In this document: piece after piece, positions 60,775 through 64,000 of the stretch
Position numbering within the stretch: position 1 is the stretch's first letter
Layout of the letters: each line of letters begins with the position of its first letter
NCBI RefSeq assembly: GCF_004367585.1
Contig: NZ_CP038015.1
Coordinates: 3,664,001 to 3,728,000 of the forward strand
Direction of reading: 5' to 3'
Origin: Paenisporosarcina antarctica
GTDB lineage: Bacteria > Bacillota > Bacilli > Bacillales_A > Planococcaceae
Length of the DNA stretch: 64,000 nucleotides
Translations under genes and position numbers: made by a program
Notes under the pieces: generated by a model
Told to the model about the DNA's origin: nothing
The model's input: only the letters and a program-made list of their open reading frames with translations
Databases searched by the model: none

Positions 60775-61947
60775 TTATTTTAGTGAATTACTAATCGTGC
60801 CTGTCTTAAGAATTTTTGTATCTATCTTTAAATTCACTTGTAATTCGGAAAATTCCTGGTCCCAATCTTTTTTAAGTTTTTCCCATTCTTTTGGCTCTTC
60901 ACGATGAATTGCTTGACCAAACCCAAAAATATCAGCTTGAAAATCTTCTTGTAAAGTGGTGATAGATGTCTCAAGGACTTCTTTCAATTCTTCTTTATAA
61001 ATTTTTTCTAACATGCTTATTGTTTTAGGTTTAGTAAGATCTATTTGACAGTCTACCTCCATCACACTTCCCTGTGAATGAAGAATAACATCTACTTCTG
61101 GTTTTCCATTTATTACTTTGCCTTTGATTTCTGCATTAGATTTATCAAGTTTAATTGAAATTGTTCCACCTTTAGGACAAGATAGATTTGCTACCCAACT
61201 TTTCACTTGGTTGGTTATTTTGTTGTATCCTACACTCTCTTTCTCCGTCAACCAGCCTACAAGCTCATCATTTTTAAATATGCCTAAGTTCGTTAATCTT
61301 AAAGTAGTTGGAGGCGTAATCGTCTCTGTATTCTGTTTGCTCGAGCCTATCTGAGAATTACCAATAACTTCAATACCCGTTACAACTGCTTCTTTGCCTT
61401 CGGTTTTAATATCTTTAACCAAATCGTCTAAAGTTACCCCTCTAGTAGAAGACCAATATTCAGACGATACAGCTACTTTGTTATACATATTATTTGCAGG
61501 TAAATTCTCAATTGGTGTTATCACATTTAATAATTCTTCAGCTTTTATGTCCTTGGCAATTAATATATAGTAGTCTGATCTCATTTCCCAATTTCTCGCA
61601 AAGAAATCTAAAATATCATTTAATCCTTTTTCAGCTACTGACTCACTAATCACTAATACACGAAGATGCCCTCTATATATTTCTCTAGGTGATTCCAATG
61701 CTAATTTACGAATGGCTTCAAATATTGTTTTTCCTTCCGCTTTCATAAGGGTGACAGGTGTACTACCTTTACTTCCTTGAATAGATACCTCCATAGGGAT
61801 AACAACTTGAGCACTTACCACATATTTATCATCTACTTCATCAATTCCTATTGCCATGGTAATGGCAAGTTCGTTTAACTCCCTTCGATCCCAACACCCA
61901 GAAAGAAAAATAATGGACATCAACAGTAAGATAAATCGTTTTTTCAT
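60775..61947 (-). CDS. Spore germination lipoprotein GerC family
   Basis: 390 residues. The signal peptide ends in the lipobox FLSGCWDRRELNELAI, the hallmark of GerAC/GerKC. Domains 1-3 follow with GIDEVDDKYVVSAQVVIP and the C-terminal region ending in WDQEFSELQVNLKI. The lipid-anchored C subunit lies on the outer face of the inner spore membrane with A and B. ATG at 61947 was chosen over an earlier GTG. It starts 16 bases after gerA. Confidence 0.9.
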   Translation of the reverse strand: MKKRFILLLMSIIFLSGCWDRRELNELAITMAIGIDEVDDKYVVSAQVVIPMEVSIQGSKGSTPVTLMKAEGKTIFEAIRKLALESPREIYRGHLRVLVISESVAEKGLNDILDFFARNWEMRSDYYILIAKDIKAEELLNVITPIENLPANNMYNKVAVSSEYWSSTRGVTLDDLVKDIKTEGKEAVVTGIEVIGNSQIGSSKQNTETITPPTTLRLTNLGIFKNDELVGWLTEKESVGYNKITNQVKSWVANLSCPKGGTISIKLDKSNAEIKGKVINGKPEVDVILHSQGSVMEVDCQIDLTKPKTISMLEKIYKEELKEVLETSITTLQEDFQADIFGFGQAIHREEPKEWEKLKKDWDQEFSELQVNLKIDTKILKTGTISNSLK

Positions 61948-61963
61948 AGACACCGTCTTCTCT

Positions 61964-63568
61964 TTATTCTTTATTTGCTTCTGGCTTTGCAGAGGAAGGG
62001 ACTTGTTGTCTGACGATATTTTTTTGACTAATCAAACGTGGACGAGTAATCATTTTCCAAAGTGGTAGTCGAATATATGTATCCTTTTGATCGGAAGCAT
62101 TAAAAGGGGCTAAAGGGGACATATATGGAATACCGAACGACCGCAAACTACATAAGTGTAGAATAATCGCAAGTAAACCAACGATAATCCCAAATAAACC
62201 AAAAGAAGCTGCGAGCGCAATAAGAAAAAAACGCAACATTCTTACAGCAATAGAAATATCGTATGAAGGAGTTACGTAAGTAGCTATGGCCGTTACTGAT
62301 ACCACGATGACTGTTGCAGCTGTAATCGTTCCCGCTTCAACCGCTGCCGTCCCTAAGACAAACGCCCCTACGATTGACATGGTTGGCCCAATAGATCTTG
62401 GCATTCTTACTCCCGCTTCCCTCAAAATTTCAAAGGTAACTTCTACGATCACAGTCTCAACAAAGGCAGGAAACGGTACACCTTCTCTTTGAGCGGCTAA
62501 ATTCATTAAAAATGCTGTTGGTATCATTTCTTGATGATATGTAGTGAGTGCAATAAATAAGGCGGGAGTGAGCAAAGCAATTGCGTATGAAACAAAACGA
62601 AGTAGTCTAATTAAACTAGCGATATATGGTCGTTGGTAATAATCTTCAGGTGATTGAAAAAATTGAACAAATAAGGTTGGCACTACTAAAACAAATGGTG
62701 ACCCATCGATTAAGATAGCTATGCGTCCTTCTAAGAGTGATCCAGCAACGGCATCTGGTCGTTCAGTATTACTAACGGTTGGAAATGGGGAATTAGTTGA
62801 ATCTTCAATCAATTCCTCAATATTGCCTCCTTCAAGTATTCCATCGATATCAATGCGATCTAAACGAATATGAACTTCCTTTACTATTTCTTCATTTACA
62901 ATTCCATTTATATACATAATTGCAACATTCGTTTTTGTATATGTTCCAATTACTTTTGTTTCAAGCCAAAGATTTGGATCTTTGATTTTACGTCTGATTA
63001 AAGCCGTATTTGTACGTATATTTTCTGAAAAAGCTTCCCGAGACCCTCTAACTACCGTTTGAGCAGCAGGTTCAGTAACTCCTCTCTCTTCCCAATGCTT
63101 ATTATCAATGACAAGTCCCTTGGTATATCCATCCACTAAAAAAATAGTATCTCCAGATAAAAGTGAATTAAATAGCCCCTCAAAATCGGTTAGATCTTTA
63201 ATGTCAGCTACCGTCATGACTGAATTTTTAATTACTTCTATAAGATTAGGTTCAGGTACTAATTTTTGCGTTACGTTCGTACCTTGAATATCGAGCATCA
63301 TCGATTCCATAATAAAATTTTGCAAGGATGTTGTATCTGTTAAACCACTTGTGTAAATAATACCTGCTTTGACTGAATTGTTTTTACCTATTTGAATTTC
63401 TCTTATGACAATATCCGAACTTTCTCCAAGAATATTTATGATCTTTTCCAAATTATCTTTAAGGCTACTGTTTAATAAATCCCCTTTTTCTTCAACTTCT
63501 GAAGGTGCTTTTGTTGTTAGGTAATAGGAATTAGAGTCGATCTTATTTTTTCTATTAAAAAAACCCAT
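61964..63568 (-). CDS. Spore germination protein GerA family, A subunit
   Basis: 534 residues. A soluble N-terminal half of about 260 residues (NTALIRRKIKDPNLWLE and the DRIDIDGILEGGNIEEL segment) is followed by RPDAVAGSLLEGRIAILIDGSPF, the GerA signature, then about five membrane helices (PRSIGPTMSIVGAFVLGTAA). The ATG at 63568 follows GTAGGTG. With B and C it forms a nutrient receptor and probable ion channel in the inner spore membrane. Nutrient unknown. Confidence 0.92.
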   Translation of the reverse strand: MGFFNRKNKIDSNSYYLTTKAPSEVEEKGDLLNSSLKDNLEKIINILGESSDIVIREIQIGKNNSVKAGIIYTSGLTDTTSLQNFIMESMMLDIQGTNVTQKLVPEPNLIEVIKNSVMTVADIKDLTDFEGLFNSLLSGDTIFLVDGYTKGLVIDNKHWEERGVTEPAAQTVVRGSREAFSENIRTNTALIRRKIKDPNLWLETKVIGTYTKTNVAIMYINGIVNEEIVKEVHIRLDRIDIDGILEGGNIEELIEDSTNSPFPTVSNTERPDAVAGSLLEGRIAILIDGSPFVLVVPTLFVQFFQSPEDYYQRPYIASLIRLLRFVSYAIALLTPALFIALTTYHQEMIPTAFLMNLAAQREGVPFPAFVETVIVEVTFEILREAGVRMPRSIGPTMSIVGAFVLGTAAVEAGTITAATVIVVSVTAIATYVTPSYDISIAVRMLRFFLIALAASFGLFGIIVGLLAIILHLCSLRSFGIPYMSPLAPFNASDQKDTYIRLPLWKMITRPRLISQKNIVRQQVPSSAKPEANKE

Positions 63569-63622
63569 AAAACACACCTACTTTTAGATTTATAAAAAAA
63601 ATTACTACGAATTAGGTTATGA

Positions 63623-64000
63623 TTATTTTGCTAGCCTTTTTTTAAAAATACTAATAATTAACAGTAACAAAGGCAGAAATAGACCAAACAGTAAGGCTAA
63701 AGGTGGCCATGTTGTACTAACAAAAGTAAGGTAATAAGCTGTATTTGGATAAGCTATAATAGAAAGAATAATCATAATCATAGCTAATGGAAGAATGACA
63801 ACTCGATAATCTTTTAAATTTAATGCTTGTGAAAGACATATAGCAGAAGCATAAAAACAAATGGTCAGTTTTATAAATATGGTGAGAAACCAAATAAATG
63901 CTGCAATTGCTTCTAGTCGTTGAAAAGTATCTGCTACATTTACTTTTTTAGCCACTTCATAAGATGGGAACATTTGTGTTGCCGTTATATCAGCACCCAG
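63623..64000 (-). CDS. Spore germination permease GerB family, B subunit (partial)
   Basis: Only the C-terminal part is present; the frame is open to the right edge of the window. About four membrane helices are seen, including FQRLEAIAAFIWFLTIFIKL and the RVVILPLAMIMIILSIIAYP segment typical of the end of GerB proteins (APC superfamily, amino acid permease fold). It lies 55 bases upstream of gerA and is probably the operon's first gene, an order B-A-C-D. The ATG at 63973 is internal. Confidence 0.88.
   Translation of the reverse strand: MGADITATQMFPSYEVAKKVNVADTFQRLEAIAAFIWFLTIFIKLTICFYASAICLSQALNLKDYRVVILPLAMIMIILSIIAYPNTAYYLTFVSTTWPPLALLFGLFLPLLLLIISIFKKRLAK

Overview
The window comes from a low-GC, endospore-forming member of the Bacillales. 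Spore coat genes (CotB-, CotD- and CotF-like), a GerA-type germinant receptor operon, small Asn-rich proteins resembling spore proteins, strong AGGAGG ribosome binding sites, a T-box leader and many Bacillus subtilis-type orthologues (Fnr, YfmJ, YueD, SwrC, the Yda exopolysaccharide genes) all fit. The mix, including a trp operon with its own trpG under a Trp T-box, suggests the Planococcaceae (Sporosarcina, Psychrobacillus, Lysinibacillus type). That placement is an inference, not proof.

Layout. 1-356: start of a D-aminopeptidase (dppA), cut by the window edge. 492-7316: a complete tryptophan operon trpEGDCFBA behind one promoter and a T-box with a UGG specifier, closed by a strong terminator. 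7.3-9.4 kb: degenerate intergenic repeats, then a 600-residue trypsin-like protease fused to a NUC1-type nuclease. 10.1-14.0 kb: two lipoproteins (YusW-like; a stand-alone CuA-type cupredoxin behind an Fnr-like site), a YfmJ-like oxidoreductase and an AAC(3)-family acetyltransferase. 14.0-18.7 kb: a four-gene overlapping operon matching the B. subtilis yda c-di-GMP/exopolysaccharide locus in a different order and without ydaN. 19.6-25.3 kb: M28 aminopeptidase, YueD-like reductase, aldehyde dehydrogenase plus DUF779 partner, and small membrane proteins. 25.4-27.9 kb: a ba3-type cytochrome oxidase operon with two small membrane proteins, behind a perfect Fnr-type palindrome. 28.0-29.5 kb: a NERD-domain gene between two 183-bp near-identical direct repeats. 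29.6-36.2 kb: fnr, an RluF-like pseudouridine synthase with a probable AUU start, a secreted repeat protein, a two-component system, a sigma-region-2-only protein and a CotD-like protein. 36.2-39.5 kb: an RpiR-regulated amino-acid ABC transporter. 39.6-44.5 kb: LysM-3D cell wall protein, thioredoxin-reductase-like flavoprotein, CotF, quinone oxidoreductase, ketopantoate reductase family. 45.0-49.0 kb: a SwrC-like RND pump divergent from its probable TetR regulator. 49.1-50.0 kb: a decayed IS3/IS150-type element. 50.1-53.6 kb: housekeeping and transport genes. 53.8-58.9 kb: a spore-surface cluster of CotB-like LSm-type modules, Asn-rich repeat proteins and an ArsB/NhaD transporter. 59.0-60.3 kb: CNT nucleoside transporter with a cre-like box. 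60.4-64.0 kb: a gerB-gerA-gerC-gerD germination operon on the minus strand, gerB cut by the window edge.

How parts work together. Fnr, the CuA lipoprotein and the ba3 oxidase form a plausible oxygen-response circuit, because both respiratory loci carry TGTGA-N6-TCACA type sites and the regulator lies about 2 kb from the oxidase. Coat and germination genes recur through the window. The least explained items are the protease-nuclease fusion, the repeat-flanked NERD gene, two families of intergenic repeats, the sigma-region-2 stub and the Asn-rich EEF(A/S)RE proteins.
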